A DNA stretch of 64,000 nt from Pseudomonas sp. R76 (GCF_009834565.1 NZ_CP019428.1:5642001-5706000), one strand, 5' to 3'. Shown: positions 36,708 through 46,476, counted from the first letter of the stretch. A program made the numbers and translations. The notes: generated by a model from the sequence alone, not told the origin.

Positions 36708-37169
36708 ATGATCAACGCCAAGCTGATGCAGATGGTCATCAATGCCTCCAACGACGGCATCGTCGTCGCCGAACGAGAAGGCAAAGACAAACCGCTGATC
36801 TACGTCAACCCTGCCTTCGAACGGCAGACCGGCTACACCCTCGACGAAATCCTCTATCAGGACTGCCGCTTCCTGCAGGCAGGCGACCGTGACCAGCCGG
36901 CACTGATAGCGATTCGTGAGGCGCTCGACAGTGGCGCCTCGTGCCGGGAAATCCTGCGCAACTATCGCAAGGACGGTACGCTGTTCTGGAACGAACTGTC
37001 GCTTTCGGCGGTTTATAACGAGGCCGACAAGCAGACGTATTATGTTGGCGTGCAAAAAGATGTCACCGTCCAGGTCAAAGCGCAGCAGCGTGTCACCCAG
37101 CTGGAAGCGCAAGTGGCGCAACTTAAAGCGCAATTGGCGGCGCTCAAAACGACGAGCGGAAATAACTAA
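36708..37169 (+). CDS. Short LOV blue-light photoreceptor
   Basis: A 153-residue protein consisting of one LOV/PAS domain plus a C-terminal heptad helix. The flavin-adduct cysteine is Cys53 in YQDCRFLQ. FMN-contact residues are in VNPAFERQTGY, NYRKDGTLFWNELS and GVQKDV. Starting at MINAKLMQ puts the cysteine at 53, the same as in P. putida PpSB1-LOV; an ATG five codons earlier is possible. The tail (VTQLEAQVAQLKAQLAALK) is a coiled coil for dimerisation. Arg61 is kept, but the position of Arg66, which slows dark recovery in PpSB1, is Leu66. A CarH/LitR-type regulator is two genes away. Confidence 0.93.
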   Translation: MINAKLMQMVINASNDGIVVAEREGKDKPLIYVNPAFERQTGYTLDEILYQDCRFLQAGDRDQPALIAIREALDSGASCREILRNYRKDGTLFWNELSLSAVYNEADKQTYYVGVQKDVTVQVKAQQRVTQLEAQVAQLKAQLAALKTTSGNN

Positions 37170-37233
37170 GTGTAAAAAATGCGGCCTTTAGGGCGATAAT
37201 GGCTTTTTAATGTCTCATCGTTGAGCTACATCA

Positions 37234-37839
37234 ATGCACCGCGACGCTCTATTGACGCAGGACGAACTGGATTTTATCCAGGACATGCAGCACAACCCGC
37301 AGCTCAACCTGCGGGATGCGTGGTCGAGCCTGACCGTCAATGGCGGTGCGCAGATTCGTGATTTGCTCACGCGGCTGGCCGCTCACGACCACGTCACCAT
37401 CCAGGCGCAGTTCGACAATCAGCAACTCACCTTTCCGCTGCATCTGGTGGAAGACGAGTTTCATGCTGTGCATTTGCGCTTGGGCGTGCCAAGCATTTTT
37501 GAAGACGGCCCGATGATTCGGCCTTGGCGGCTGGCGCTTGAAACGCCAGTGGCGCTGGAGAACGTCAGGGGCAACCCGGGCGCTCTTTGGGTGCATGAAG
37601 TGTCATTCAAGGGCGTGCTGGTGGAAATTCGCGGCCGGGTCAAACCGCCGAAAACCTTTTCCCTGTGGTTCAGCCCGTCCGGTTACGAGCGCATTGCGCT
37701 GCGCGGCTCGCTGGAGCGCGAAACCGCCCGCGGCTTGTTCGCTTACCGCCTGAGCCAGAGTGATGCCGATGAAATCGAGCGCCTGCGCCAGTTCATTCTG
37801 CACCAGCACCGTCTGGTTCACCCGCACGTACACGCCTGA
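37234..37839 (+). CDS. Hypothetical protein, PilZ-like
   Basis: A 201-residue cytoplasmic protein. Residues 40-100 look like the beta-rich YcgR-type N-domain, and residues 105-165 like a PilZ barrel (ALWVHEVSFKGVLVEI resembles the DxSxxG turn). The RxxxR part of the c-di-GMP motif is not clear, so binding is uncertain. It sits between the LOV protein and the MerR-type regulator and faces the latter with a 2-bp gap between stops. Confidence 0.6.
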   Translation: MHRDALLTQDELDFIQDMQHNPQLNLRDAWSSLTVNGGAQIRDLLTRLAAHDHVTIQAQFDNQQLTFPLHLVEDEFHAVHLRLGVPSIFEDGPMIRPWRLALETPVALENVRGNPGALWVHEVSFKGVLVEIRGRVKPPKTFSLWFSPSGYERIALRGSLERETARGLFAYRLSQSDADEIERLRQFILHQHRLVHPHVHA

Positions 37840-37841
37840 TT

Positions 37842-38801
37842 TCAGGTATCCAACTGCCCACTGAGAAACTGCTGCAAGCGCCGTTGCATCAGGCGTCCTT
37901 CACTGCCCAGACAGCCGATGGAAGACCCCGCCAGTTCATCCTGGGCCATGTCCGACGCGGCACCGGCAAGGAACAGCGGGCAATCCAGGGTCAACGCCAA
38001 GCGGCTCAGGCGCCCTTGCAGGTCCTGAGTTTGTGAGTGGTTGGAGAACACGATCAGCGCCTGGGGCCGGGTCTTTTCACAGACCAGGGTCAACTCATCC
38101 AATGGCTGGCCCATCTCCAGCACCCTCACGGCCAAGTCATCCCGACTGATCAACAGCGCCGCCACCAGCAATTCCAATTGACGGCATTCACCGGGCATTG
38201 CAGCCAGCACGACCCGCAGCACCGGTGCGGCGCAGGCGTGCTGCAGACGTTGCCTGGCGTGCCCGCGCAGAAACGCATCGAAGAACAACCACTCGCTGGC
38301 CTGGCCGAAACGGCCCTGATGGCGGTGCAGCTCATTCCAGAGCGGCATGAGGATGTCTTGAAACGCCACACTGAGCGGGTACATCGAAAAAATCTGGCCG
38401 TACACATGTTCAAGCGTTCGATCATCGAAAGCGCTGACGGCCAGCTTCAACCGCGCTTGCCATTGCGGCCACTGCGCGTCCTCGCCGGTGTCTCGTTCAG
38501 CGCGCACGGCTGCTGCCTGCTGATCGTCACGAGCGAGAATCTTGCCGACCTTGCTGACGGCCACACCCCGTCCGATCCAATCGAGAATACGCTCGATTGT
38601 TTCAATATCGGCTTTGGAGTAGAGGCGGTGCCCGCTTTCGGTGCGCGTGGGCTGAATCAGCCCATAGCGACGTTCCCAGGCGCGCAAGGTGACCGGGTTG
38701 ACACCTGTCAATCTCGAGACTTCACGGATCGGCAACAGCTCATCGGAATCAGCGAGGTTGCGGTGGGTGATTTCACGAGTAGGAGCAGTAATCTCAGACA
38801 T
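37842..38801 (-). CDS. MerR-family CarH/LitR-type light regulator (class II, no B12 ligand)
   Basis: A 319-residue regulator. Residues 20-95 form a MerR HTH (LPIREVSRLTGVNPVTLRAW, ERRYGLIQPTRTESGHRLYS). Residues 110-310 resemble the cobalamin-binding part of CarH/LitR. The axial-histidine motif ExHxxG reads ECRQLE here, so adenosylcobalamin light sensing is not expected. This is the picture of class II LitR proteins such as the P. putida PplR set, which work with short LOV proteins; a LOV gene lies 0.7 kb away. Expected to repress light-inducible genes in the dark. Confidence 0.85.
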   Translation of the reverse strand: MSEITAPTREITHRNLADSDELLPIREVSRLTGVNPVTLRAWERRYGLIQPTRTESGHRLYSKADIETIERILDWIGRGVAVSKVGKILARDDQQAAAVRAERDTGEDAQWPQWQARLKLAVSAFDDRTLEHVYGQIFSMYPLSVAFQDILMPLWNELHRHQGRFGQASEWLFFDAFLRGHARQRLQHACAAPVLRVVLAAMPGECRQLELLVAALLISRDDLAVRVLEMGQPLDELTLVCEKTRPQALIVFSNHSQTQDLQGRLSRLALTLDCPLFLAGAASDMAQDELAGSSIGCLGSEGRLMQRRLQQFLSGQLDT

Positions 38802-38906
38802 CAGCGGCCGGAAACATCCGTGTGGATTTGGATCCCATTTAACGCTTTTAGACTTGTCCTTTTCAAGGCCTGCTCTGTCAGACCAATGTCACTGGCGTAT
38901 TTTTAC

Positions 38907-38933
38907 AAAACAGGAATAATCCTTGCCTGTTTT
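38907..38933. promoter_or_regulatory. Inverted repeat between MerR regulator and ABM gene
   Basis: AAAACAGG-N11-CCTGTTTT lies 106 bp upstream of the MerR start and 83 bp upstream of the divergent ABM-domain gene. It is placed well for an operator. It does not match the published PplR1 consensus (TRTACA-N12-TGTAYA). Confidence 0.4.
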
Positions 38934-39015
38934 TTCTACGTCGCTGCACCACCCCGCAGCCTCGTTCGTGTGCCACCTACCCGGTTCGGCGCACCCGTAC
39001 ATTTGGAGATACACA

Positions 39016-39576
39016 ATGTCTACCTCTCCCGTCACCCTGATGGTTGCGCGCCGCGTGGCCAAAGGGCGCTATGAAGACCTGATGGCCTGGCTGCGCGAAG
39101 GCGAGCAACTGGCCACTGACTTTCCCGGTTACCTGGGTTCCGGCGTGCTTGCACCGCCGCCCAATGACGATGAATTCCAGATCATCTTCCGCTTTGCCGA
39201 CGAAAAAACCCTGCATGCCTGGGAGTTCTCTGCCTCGCGCAGCGCCTGGCTAAGCCGGGGCAGCGAGCTGTTTGCAGACCCGTCCGAGCATCGCGTGAGC
39301 GGTATCGATGGCTGGTTCGGCGCCGTGGGTGCACGGCCGCCGCGCTGGAAACAGGCCGTGGCAATCTGGTTGGCGTTTTTCCCGGTGTCGCTGCTGTTCA
39401 ACTTCGTCCTTGGGCCGCTGCTCAGTGAGCTGGCCCTGGCCCCGCGCGTGCTGGTCAGCACCATGGCGCTCACGCCGCTGATGGTTTACTGGTTCATCCC
39501 GCTGTCGACGCACCTGCTGGCGAGCTGGCTGCACCCCGCCCCGCCACCGCGCAAGGTCACCGAAGCCGCCGCTTGA
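39016..39576 (+). CDS. Antibiotic-biosynthesis-monooxygenase-domain membrane protein
   Basis: A 186-residue protein. Residues 5-95 form an ABM (dimeric alpha/beta barrel) domain (VTLMVARRVAKGRYEDLMAW, YLGSGVLAPPP). Residues 115-170 hold two membrane helices. The ATG at 39016 follows TGGAGATACACA. Function unknown. It is divergent from the light regulator and a candidate target of it. Confidence 0.82.
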   Translation: MSTSPVTLMVARRVAKGRYEDLMAWLREGEQLATDFPGYLGSGVLAPPPNDDEFQIIFRFADEKTLHAWEFSASRSAWLSRGSELFADPSEHRVSGIDGWFGAVGARPPRWKQAVAIWLAFFPVSLLFNFVLGPLLSELALAPRVLVSTMALTPLMVYWFIPLSTHLLASWLHPAPPPRKVTEAAA

Positions 39577-39633
39577 GTACAGGGGCGCCCGGTCGCTGGT
39601 ATAGTTTCAACCTGCCAGCGACTTGAGCCTCCC

Positions 39634-40344
39634 ATGACTGCAACAGACGCCCCGATCCTGATCACCGGTGCCGGCCAGCGTGTCGGCCTGCACTGCGCCG
39701 AGCGCCTGTTGGACGAGGGCCATTCGGTAATTTTCAGCTACCGCAGCAAACGCCCGGGCGTTGACAGACTGCGTGATCGTGGCGCGATCGGCGTGTTTGC
39801 CGACTTTTCCAGCGAGGCCGGGATTCTGGCCTTCATCGCCGAGCTGAAAACCCACACCGACAGCCTGCGTGCGATCATCCACAACGCCTCGGCATGGGTC
39901 GCAGAAACACTCGGCGATGAAAGCCGCGCGTTTACCGACATGTTCAGCGTGCACATGCTTGCGCCGTACCTGATCAACCTGCATTGTTCACCTTTGCTGC
40001 AACGCTCGACACCTGCCGATATCGTGCATATCAGCGACGACGTGGTGCGCAAGGGCAGCCGCCAGCACATTGCCTATTGCGCCACCAAAGCCGGGCTCGA
40101 CAGCCTCACGCTGTCGTTTGCCGCGCAGTTCGCGCCGCTGATCAAGGTCAACGGTATTGCGCCGGCCATGGTGATGTTCAACGAGGGCGACGACGCGGCT
40201 TATCGCGCCAAGGTCCTGGCCAAGTCCGCACTGGGCATCGAGCCCGGGCCCGAGGTGATCTACCAGAGCGTGCGTTACCTGCTGGACAACCCTTATGTCA
40301 CCGGAACCACCCTGACCGTCAACGGCGGGCGGCATATCAAGTAA
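39634..40344 (+). CDS. folM: Dihydromonapterin reductase (FolM-like SDR)
   Basis: A 236-residue short-chain dehydrogenase with cofactor loop LITGAGQRVGLHCAE, NAS, and catalytic HIAYCATKAG. FolM reduces dihydromonapterin (and dihydrofolate) with NADPH. The placement directly before folE and folX supports the assignment: the three would make tetrahydromonapterin, the cofactor of phenylalanine hydroxylase in Pseudomonas. Confidence 0.9.
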   Translation: MTATDAPILITGAGQRVGLHCAERLLDEGHSVIFSYRSKRPGVDRLRDRGAIGVFADFSSEAGILAFIAELKTHTDSLRAIIHNASAWVAETLGDESRAFTDMFSVHMLAPYLINLHCSPLLQRSTPADIVHISDDVVRKGSRQHIAYCATKAGLDSLTLSFAAQFAPLIKVNGIAPAMVMFNEGDDAAYRAKVLAKSALGIEPGPEVIYQSVRYLLDNPYVTGTTLTVNGGRHIK

Positions 40345-40364
40345 GCCGTTTGTGAGGATGTTGT

Positions 40365-40925
40365 ATGACCTTGTCCCTGCCCCAACACTACCGCGAGATC
40401 CTCAAAGGCCTGGGCGAAGACCCGGAACGCGAAGGCTTGCTCGACACCCCCAAGCGCGCCGCCAAGGCCATGCAGTACCTGTGTCACGGCTATGAGCAGA
40501 ACCTGGACGAAATCGTCAACGGCGCGCTGTTCGCCTCCGACAACGACGAGATGGTGATCCTCAAGGACATTGAGCTGTATTCGCTGTGCGAGCACCACCT
40601 GCTGCCGTTTATCGGCAAGGCCCATGTGGCCTATATTCCGACCGGCAAGGTGCTGGGCCTGTCGAAGCTGGCGCGCATTGTGGACATGTATGCGCGGCGC
40701 CTGCAGATTCAGGAAAATCTCACGCGGCAAATCGCCGATGCTATCCAGCAAGTCACCCAGGCCGCCGGCGTGGCGGTGGTGATCGAAGCCAAGCACATGT
40801 GCATGATGATGCGCGGTGTGGAAAAACAGAATTCAACCATGAACACCTCGGTGATGCTCGGCGCCTTCCGCGAGTCGAACACCACGCGCATGGAGTTCCT
40901 GCAACTGATTGGACGGAACAAGTAG
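40365..40925 (+). CDS. folE: GTP cyclohydrolase I
   Basis: A 186-residue enzyme that turns GTP into 7,8-dihydroneopterin triphosphate. The zinc and active-site segments are [19 protein letters not shown] and [13 protein letters not shown]. It lies 20 bp after folM and 2 bp before folX. In P. putida one folE copy is light-inducible through the PplR/LOV system, and a homologous light module lies 2.5 kb upstream here; I found no PplR consensus site at this gene. Confidence 0.96.
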   Translation: MTLSLPQHYREILKGLGEDPEREGLLDTPKRAAKAMQYLCHGYEQNLDEIVNGALFASDNDEMVILKDIELYSLCEHHLLPFIGKAHVAYIPTGKVLGLSKLARIVDMYARRLQIQENLTRQIADAIQQVTQAAGVAVVIEAKHMCMMMRGVEKQNSTMNTSVMLGAFRESNTTRMEFLQLIGRNK

Positions 40926-40927
40926 CA

Positions 40928-41299
40928 ATGCCACAACTTCAACCAGGCATGGCGCGCATCCGGGTCAAGGACCTGTGCCTGCGCACCTTTATTGGCATCA
41001 ACGAGGACGAGATCCTCAACAAGCAGGACGTGCTGATCAACCTGACCATCCTGTATGCCGCTCAGGATGCGGTGCGCGATAACGACATCGACCACGCGCT
41101 GAACTACCGCACCATCACCAAGGCCATCATCGCCCACGTCGAAGGCAACCGCTTCGCCCTGCTGGAGCGCCTGACCCAGGAACTGCTGGACCTGGTGATG
41201 AGCAACGAGTCGGTGCTGTACGCCGAAGTCGAAGTGGACAAGCCCCATGCGCTGCGCTTTGCCGACTCGGTTTCCATTACCCTGGCGGCCAGCCGCTAA
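40928..41299 (+). CDS. folX: Dihydroneopterin triphosphate 2'-epimerase
   Basis: A 123-residue protein of the dihydroneopterin aldolase fold ([36 protein letters not shown]). FolX epimerises dihydroneopterin triphosphate to the monapterin form. The ATG at 40928 lies right after the folE stop. The operon context favours FolX over the aldolase FolB. Confidence 0.9.
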   Translation: MPQLQPGMARIRVKDLCLRTFIGINEDEILNKQDVLINLTILYAAQDAVRDNDIDHALNYRTITKAIIAHVEGNRFALLERLTQELLDLVMSNESVLYAEVEVDKPHALRFADSVSITLAASR

Positions 41300-41320
41300 C
41301 CCTGAATCTGCGTGAGCCCT

Positions 41321-41617
41321 ATGAACGATCAACAACGCCTCGAACTTGAAGCCGCCGCCTTCCGCCGGCTGGTGGCCCACCTGGACAGCCGCAAGGATGT
41401 GCAGAACATCGACCTGATGAACCTCTCGGGCTTCTGCCGTAACTGCTTGTCGAAGTGGTACAAGGCCGAGGCCGACGAGCGCCACATCGAGCTGAGCCTC
41501 GATGACGCCCGTGAAGTGGTGTACGGCATGCCGTACGCCGAGTGGAAAGCCCAATACCAGAAAGAAGCCAGCGCCGACCAACAGGCGGCGTTTGCCAAAG
41601 GAAAAACCCATGACTGA
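41321..41617 (+). CDS. DUF1244 protein
   Basis: A 98-residue cytoplasmic protein of the DUF1244 family with core LSGFCRNCLSKWYKAEADER and a conserved Cys pair (CRNC). The ATG at 41321 is preferred to a GTG three codons earlier. It is overlapped by 8 bp by the next gene. Function unknown; probably part of the folMEX transcript. Confidence 0.88.
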   Translation: MNDQQRLELEAAAFRRLVAHLDSRKDVQNIDLMNLSGFCRNCLSKWYKAEADERHIELSLDDAREVVYGMPYAEWKAQYQKEASADQQAAFAKGKTHD

Positions 41618-41948
41618 CCTGAACACCCTGCGCACCAGCCTCAACAGCGGCGAACACGTGTTTGCCGACACCTTGGCCTTTGTTGCTGCCGGTTACGACT
41701 ACCAGCCGCAAGCCTTTACCAATGGCAGCGTGGAGAACGCCGCCGGGCAGAACGAAGGTTCGTGCAAGACCCTGGGCCTCGCGCTGCTGGAAGGTCTGAG
41801 CGACCAGGAAGCGCTGCTGGCGTTTGGTGAGCATTATCGCTCGGTGGTGGCAACGCCTGAGGGCAGTGACCATGGCAATATTCGGGCGTTGATCCAACAT
41901 GGATTGGCCGGTGTGAGATTCAGTCAGCAGCCTCTGACCCGCCGCTGA
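41610..41948 (+). CDS. HopJ-family protein
   Basis: A 112-residue protein of the HopJ family (FADTLAFVAAGYDYQPQAFT, NEGSCKTLGLALLEGL). The family was named from a plant-pathogen candidate effector, but this copy is a chromosomal housekeeping-type gene with no hrp box or secretion genes near. ATGACTGA couples it to the DUF1244 gene. Confidence 0.88.
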   Translation: MTDLNTLRTSLNSGEHVFADTLAFVAAGYDYQPQAFTNGSVENAAGQNEGSCKTLGLALLEGLSDQEALLAFGEHYRSVVATPEGSDHGNIRALIQHGLAGVRFSQQPLTRR

Positions 41949-41969
41949 TTCAATGTGATAACCCGGTTA

Positions 41970-42045
41970 ATGTGGGAGCCGGGCTTGCCCGCGATGACGG
42001 TGGTGACTGACACATCGCTATCGCAGGCAAGCCAGCTCCCACAGT
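41970..42045. repeat. REP doublet with unlike arms
   Basis: The left arm is GTGGGAGCCGGGCTTGCCCG and the right arm is of the GCAGGCAAGCCAGCTCCCAC subclass. The spacer is only about 28 bp. Confidence 0.88.
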
Positions 42046-42093
42046 GATTGGGTTAACACATCGCAATTGTGGCGCTGATTAACCCCAGCGCAT

Positions 42094-42120
42094 AAAAAAA
42101 CCGGCCTCAGCCGGTTTTTT
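42094..42120 (-). terminator. Terminator after trxB
   Basis: AAAAAAACCGGC-CTCA-GCCGGTTTTTT, symmetrical and able to act in both directions, 14 bp beyond the trxB stop. Confidence 0.88.
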
Positions 42121-42133
42121 CATTTCAACGGGT

Positions 42134-43099
<966 letters not shown>

Positions 43100-43155
43100 T
43101 CACTCCTATCGACCGCCCGGACAACACAGGACGGCTGGAATAAAAAAGGACCGCG

Positions 43156-43175
43156 AAGCACTTGGGGAAGTGCTT
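43156..43175. other. Perfect hairpin upstream of trxB
   Basis: AAGCACTT-GGGG-AAGTGCTT forms an 8-bp stem with a 4-base loop, 60 bp before the trxB start. On the minus strand a T-rich stretch follows 8 nt later, so it could be a weak attenuator or an operator. Confidence 0.35.
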
Positions 43176-43382
43176 GAACTCGCAGGCCCTGAAAAATAAT
43201 GGGTGCAGCGTATCGAGGGGGGCAAGATTAAGGAAATACGGAATAACAATCCAGCTCATAGGTGGTCTCTATGCAGTCCACCCGATTAATCGACGCCATT
43301 GTTACCATAGATGTCGCCGCTTCCGCACTGAATGCAAAGTCGGTAAGGTCGGCGCGTTCGCCCTTTTTGCTCGGAGTTCTCC

Positions 43383-44147
43383 ATGCCCGCCCCTGCTCTT
43401 TCCGGCCCGCAATACCTGCGTGAAGGCCTCAAGCTGGTGCTCAGCCCAGGCCTGCGCCTGTTTGTGCTGTTGCCACTGGCAATCAACCTGGTGCTGTTCG
43501 TCGGTTTGATCTACTTCGCCGGCCATCAGTTCAGCCTGTGGGTCGACACCTTGATGCCAACGCTGCCGGGCTGGCTGAGTTTTCTCAGCTACATCCTGTG
43601 GCCACTGTTCGTGGTGCTGGTGGTGCTGATGGTGTTTTTCACTTTCACCATGCTGGCGAATATCATCGCCGCGCCGTTCAACGGCTTTCTCGCGGAAAAA
43701 GTCGAAGTGGTGGTGCGTGGCACCGACGACTTCCCGCCGTTCAGCTGGGGTGAATTGGTGGCGATGGTGCCGCGCACACTGGCGCGGGAAATGCGCAAGC
43801 TGGGCTACTTCCTGCCCCGCGCCATTGGCCTGTTTATCCTGTCGTTCATTCCGGTGGTCAACCTGGTCGCCGCGCCGCTATGGCTGCTGTTCGGCGTGTG
43901 GATGATGGCGATCCAGTACATCGACTACCCGGCCGACAACCACAAGCTGGGCTGGAACGAAATGCTCGCCTGGCTGCGCCAGAAGCGCTGGCAGAGCATG
44001 AGCTTCGGTGGGATTGTTTACCTGGTGTTGCTGGTGCCAGTGGTCAACCTGTTGATGATGCCCGCAGCGGTGGCCGGGGCTACGTTATTCTGGGTGCGCG
44101 AACAAGGCGCCGAGGCCATGGCGACGCAGAAACTGACCAAGTCATAA
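43383..44147 (+). CDS. cysZ: Sulfate transporter CysZ
   Basis: A 254-residue membrane protein with four long hydrophobic helices and the CysZ/EI24 core ([33 protein letters not shown]). CysZ lets sulfate into the cell for cysteine synthesis. Single gene between trxB and a glycosyltransferase. Confidence 0.94.
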   Translation: MPAPALSGPQYLREGLKLVLSPGLRLFVLLPLAINLVLFVGLIYFAGHQFSLWVDTLMPTLPGWLSFLSYILWPLFVVLVVLMVFFTFTMLANIIAAPFNGFLAEKVEVVVRGTDDFPPFSWGELVAMVPRTLAREMRKLGYFLPRAIGLFILSFIPVVNLVAAPLWLLFGVWMMAIQYIDYPADNHKLGWNEMLAWLRQKRWQSMSFGGIVYLVLLVPVVNLLMMPAAVAGATLFWVREQGAEAMATQKLTKS

Positions 44148-44175
44148 ATCCATCATGCCGATGACACAATGACGA

Positions 44176-44204
44176 CATGGCCCACGGTGACACTGTGGGT
44201 CATG
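44176..44204 (+). promoter_or_regulatory. Hairpin enclosing the glycosyltransferase start codon
   Basis: CATGGCCCAC (44176-44185) pairs with GTGGGTCATG (44195-44204) with one G-U pair and a 9-base loop. The second arm contains the ATG at 44202. ATGACGACA also occurs twice, at 44169 and 44202, so two starts compete in the same frame. Confidence 0.4.
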
Positions 44205-45404
44205 ACGACAGCCTCGCTTCACATCACTTTGATTACCGAAACCTTCCCGCCAGAGATCAACGGGGTGGCCAATACCCTTGGCCGCCTGTGTGAGGGTTTG
44301 CGCGCGCGCGGCCATCAGGTCGAGTTGGTGCGCCCACGCCAGGGCAGCGATCAAAGCCGCCCCAGCGACGACGCCTTATTACTGTGCCGTGGCTGGCCGC
44401 TGCCGGGCTACCCGGGCCTGCAGTGGGGCCAGTCGTCGATGCACAAGTTGCTACGGCGCTGGACCCGCCAGCGCCCCGACGTGCTGTACATCGCCACCGA
44501 AGGGCCGCTGGGCCTGTCGGCGTTGCGTGCGGCGCGGCGCCTGGGGATCAGCGTGGTCAGTGGCTTCCACACCAACTTCCAGCAGTACTCGAACCAATAC
44601 GGTCTGAGCCTGCTCAGCCGCATGGTCACGCACTACCTGCGCTGGTTTCATAACCGCTCGACATTGACGTTGGTCCCCAGCACCAGCCAACGCCTGGAGT
44701 TGGAACGTCGGCAATTCGAGCGCTTGGGGATGCTGGCGCGTGGGGTCGACAGCCAGTTGTTTCACCCTGCCAAACGCGACAACGCACTGCGTGAAAGCTG
44801 GGCGCTGAACAGTGAGCAAATCGCCGTGCTGCATGTCGGCCGACTGGCGCAGGAGAAGAACCTGGGGCTGCTCAAGCGCTGTTTCGAGACCTTGCAAGAC
44901 ACCTATCCACTGCGCCAGATGAAGCTGATCATCGTCGGCGACGGCCCACAACGGGCGATGCTGGAAAAGGAACTGCCCGAGGCGATATTCTGCGGCACCT
45001 TGCGCGGCGAAGAACTGGCCCGGCATTACGCGTCTGGCGACGTGTTCCTGTTCCCCAGCCTGACCGAAACCTTCGGCAATGTGGTGCTGGAAGCCATGGC
45101 CTCGGGATTGGGGGTGGTGGCCTACGACCAGGCGGCCGCGACCCAGCACATTCGCCATGGTTACAACGGCGTGCTGGCGATGCCGGGCGATGAAGAGGCG
45201 TTTTGCGACGCTGCCAATTGGCTGCTGGAAGATGCAGAAAGTTTGCGCCGTATGCGCCTCAATGCCCGCCAACACGCGAGCCGCCAGGGCTGGCCGGCGA
45301 TTATCGAGCAGTTTGAACGGCAGTTACGCGGGGTGTGCAAGGACGGCCACCCAGTGCCCGCCCTTTCGCCCCTTACACCAGGGTCGTCAACGCCTCACGA
45401 CTGA
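44202..45404 (+). CDS. Glycosyltransferase family 4 (mannosyltransferase-like)
   Basis: A 400-residue GT-B fold enzyme. The N-domain begins TLITETFPPEINGVANTLGR, and the C-domain has the nucleotide-sugar site (VLHVGRLAQEKNLGLL, PSLTETFGNVVLEAMASGLG with the E-x7-E motif). The closest known types are GDP-mannose-dependent alpha-mannosyltransferases (MgtA) and sulfoquinovosyl-like transferases acting on glycolipids. The ATG at 44202 is chosen, with an in-frame alternative at 44169. The end overlaps the convergent ene-reductase gene by 32 bp. Confidence 0.88.
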   Translation: MTTASLHITLITETFPPEINGVANTLGRLCEGLRARGHQVELVRPRQGSDQSRPSDDALLLCRGWPLPGYPGLQWGQSSMHKLLRRWTRQRPDVLYIATEGPLGLSALRAARRLGISVVSGFHTNFQQYSNQYGLSLLSRMVTHYLRWFHNRSTLTLVPSTSQRLELERRQFERLGMLARGVDSQLFHPAKRDNALRESWALNSEQIAVLHVGRLAQEKNLGLLKRCFETLQDTYPLRQMKLIIVGDGPQRAMLEKELPEAIFCGTLRGEELARHYASGDVFLFPSLTETFGNVVLEAMASGLGVVAYDQAAATQHIRHGYNGVLAMPGDEEAFCDAANWLLEDAESLRRMRLNARQHASRQGWPAIIEQFERQLRGVCKDGHPVPALSPLTPGSSTPHD

Positions 45405-46476
45405 ACGGCAGGATGTCGCCCTCGCGACCTTCGCGCACCTTCAGCGCCCAATCCGGGTCCACCAGCAGCGCACGGCCTACGGCAACCAGGTCGAACTCGT
45501 CGTTGTTCAGGCGCTCCAGCAGTTTTTCCAGGCTGGCCGGTTGTGCGACCTTGTCAGTGTTGACCATAAATTGCAGGAACTCGCCGTCCAGGCCGACGCT
45601 GCCGACGGTGATGGTCGGCTTGCCGGTGAGCTGGCGGGTCCAGCCGGCCAGGTTGAGGTCGGAGCCTTCGAACTCCGGCTCCCAGAAACGGCGAGTGGAG
45701 CAGTGGAAAATATCCACGCCAGCGTCGGACAACGGCTTGAGGAATTCGCCCAAGGCTTCCGGGGTTTGCACCAGGCGTGCGGTGTAGTCCTGCTGCTTCC
45801 ACTGCGAGAAACGCAGGATGATCGGGAAGTCCGGGCCTACGGCGGCGCGAGTGGCCTGGATCAGCTCGATGGCAAACCGCGAACGGTTGGCCAGGCTGCC
45901 ACCGTATTCGTCGGTGCGCTGGTTGGTGCCTTCCCAGAAAAACTGGTCGACCAGGTAACCGTGAGCGCCGTGGATTTCCACGCCGTCCATGCCGATGCTC
46001 TGGGCATCCTTGGCGGCTTGGGCGAAGGCGTTGATCACATCCTGGATGTCTTGGGTGGTCATGCCGTGCACGACCACCTTGCCATCCTTGAGTTTCTCCA
46101 TAGGGCCGTAGGCCGGAACGCTGGCGTCAGGCTCAGTGCCGATACGGCGCACGCTGCCCACGTGCCACAGTTGCGGGACAATCTTGCCGCCCTCTGCGTG
46201 CACGGCGTCGACCACTTTCTTCCAGCCGGCCAGCGCGGCCTCACCGTAAAAATGCGGGACGTTCGGGTAGCCATTGGAGGCTTGATGGCCTACCACGGTG
46301 CCTTCGGTGATGATCAGGCCCACGCCGGCAGCGGCGCGTCGACGGTAGTACTCGATGACTTTGGAATTGGGTACGCCACCCGGTGAGAACGAACGAGTCA
46401 TCGGCGCCATGACCACGCGGGTCGAAAGCTGCAGTGCGCCGAGCTGGAAGGGTTTGAACAAGGCTTGGACAGGCAT
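45373..46476 (-). CDS. Old-yellow-enzyme family NADH:flavin oxidoreductase
   Basis: A 367-residue FMN barrel enzyme. The FMN region is VVMAPMTRSFSPGG, the substrate-anion motif HGAHGYLVDQFFWEGTNQRT contains the usual HxxH, and DEYGGSLANRSRF is present. Such enzymes reduce activated C=C bonds or nitro/nitrate esters. No signal peptide. The ATG at 46476 (MPVQALFKPFQLG) is the family start. The physiological substrate is unknown. Confidence 0.92.
   Translation of the reverse strand: MPVQALFKPFQLGALQLSTRVVMAPMTRSFSPGGVPNSKVIEYYRRRAAAGVGLIITEGTVVGHQASNGYPNVPHFYGEAALAGWKKVVDAVHAEGGKIVPQLWHVGSVRRIGTEPDASVPAYGPMEKLKDGKVVVHGMTTQDIQDVINAFAQAAKDAQSIGMDGVEIHGAHGYLVDQFFWEGTNQRTDEYGGSLANRSRFAIELIQATRAAVGPDFPIILRFSQWKQQDYTARLVQTPEALGEFLKPLSDAGVDIFHCSTRRFWEPEFEGSDLNLAGWTRQLTGKPTITVGSVGLDGEFLQFMVNTDKVAQPASLEKLLERLNNDEFDLVAVGRALLVDPDWALKVREGREGDILPFSREALTTLV

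Noticed and set aside
37842..38801. B12-dependent photoreceptor CarH
   Set aside because: The cobalamin-ligating histidine motif is replaced (ECRQLE), so direct B12 light sensing is unlikely.
38802..40364. PplR consensus sites (TRTACA-N12-TGTAYA) near the light genes and folE
   Set aside because: I searched the gaps before the MerR, ABM, folM and folE genes by eye and found none that match.
41610..41948. Type III secretion effector
   Set aside because: The HopJ name is historical. There is no hrp box, chaperone or secretion gene, and the gene is embedded in a housekeeping pterin operon.
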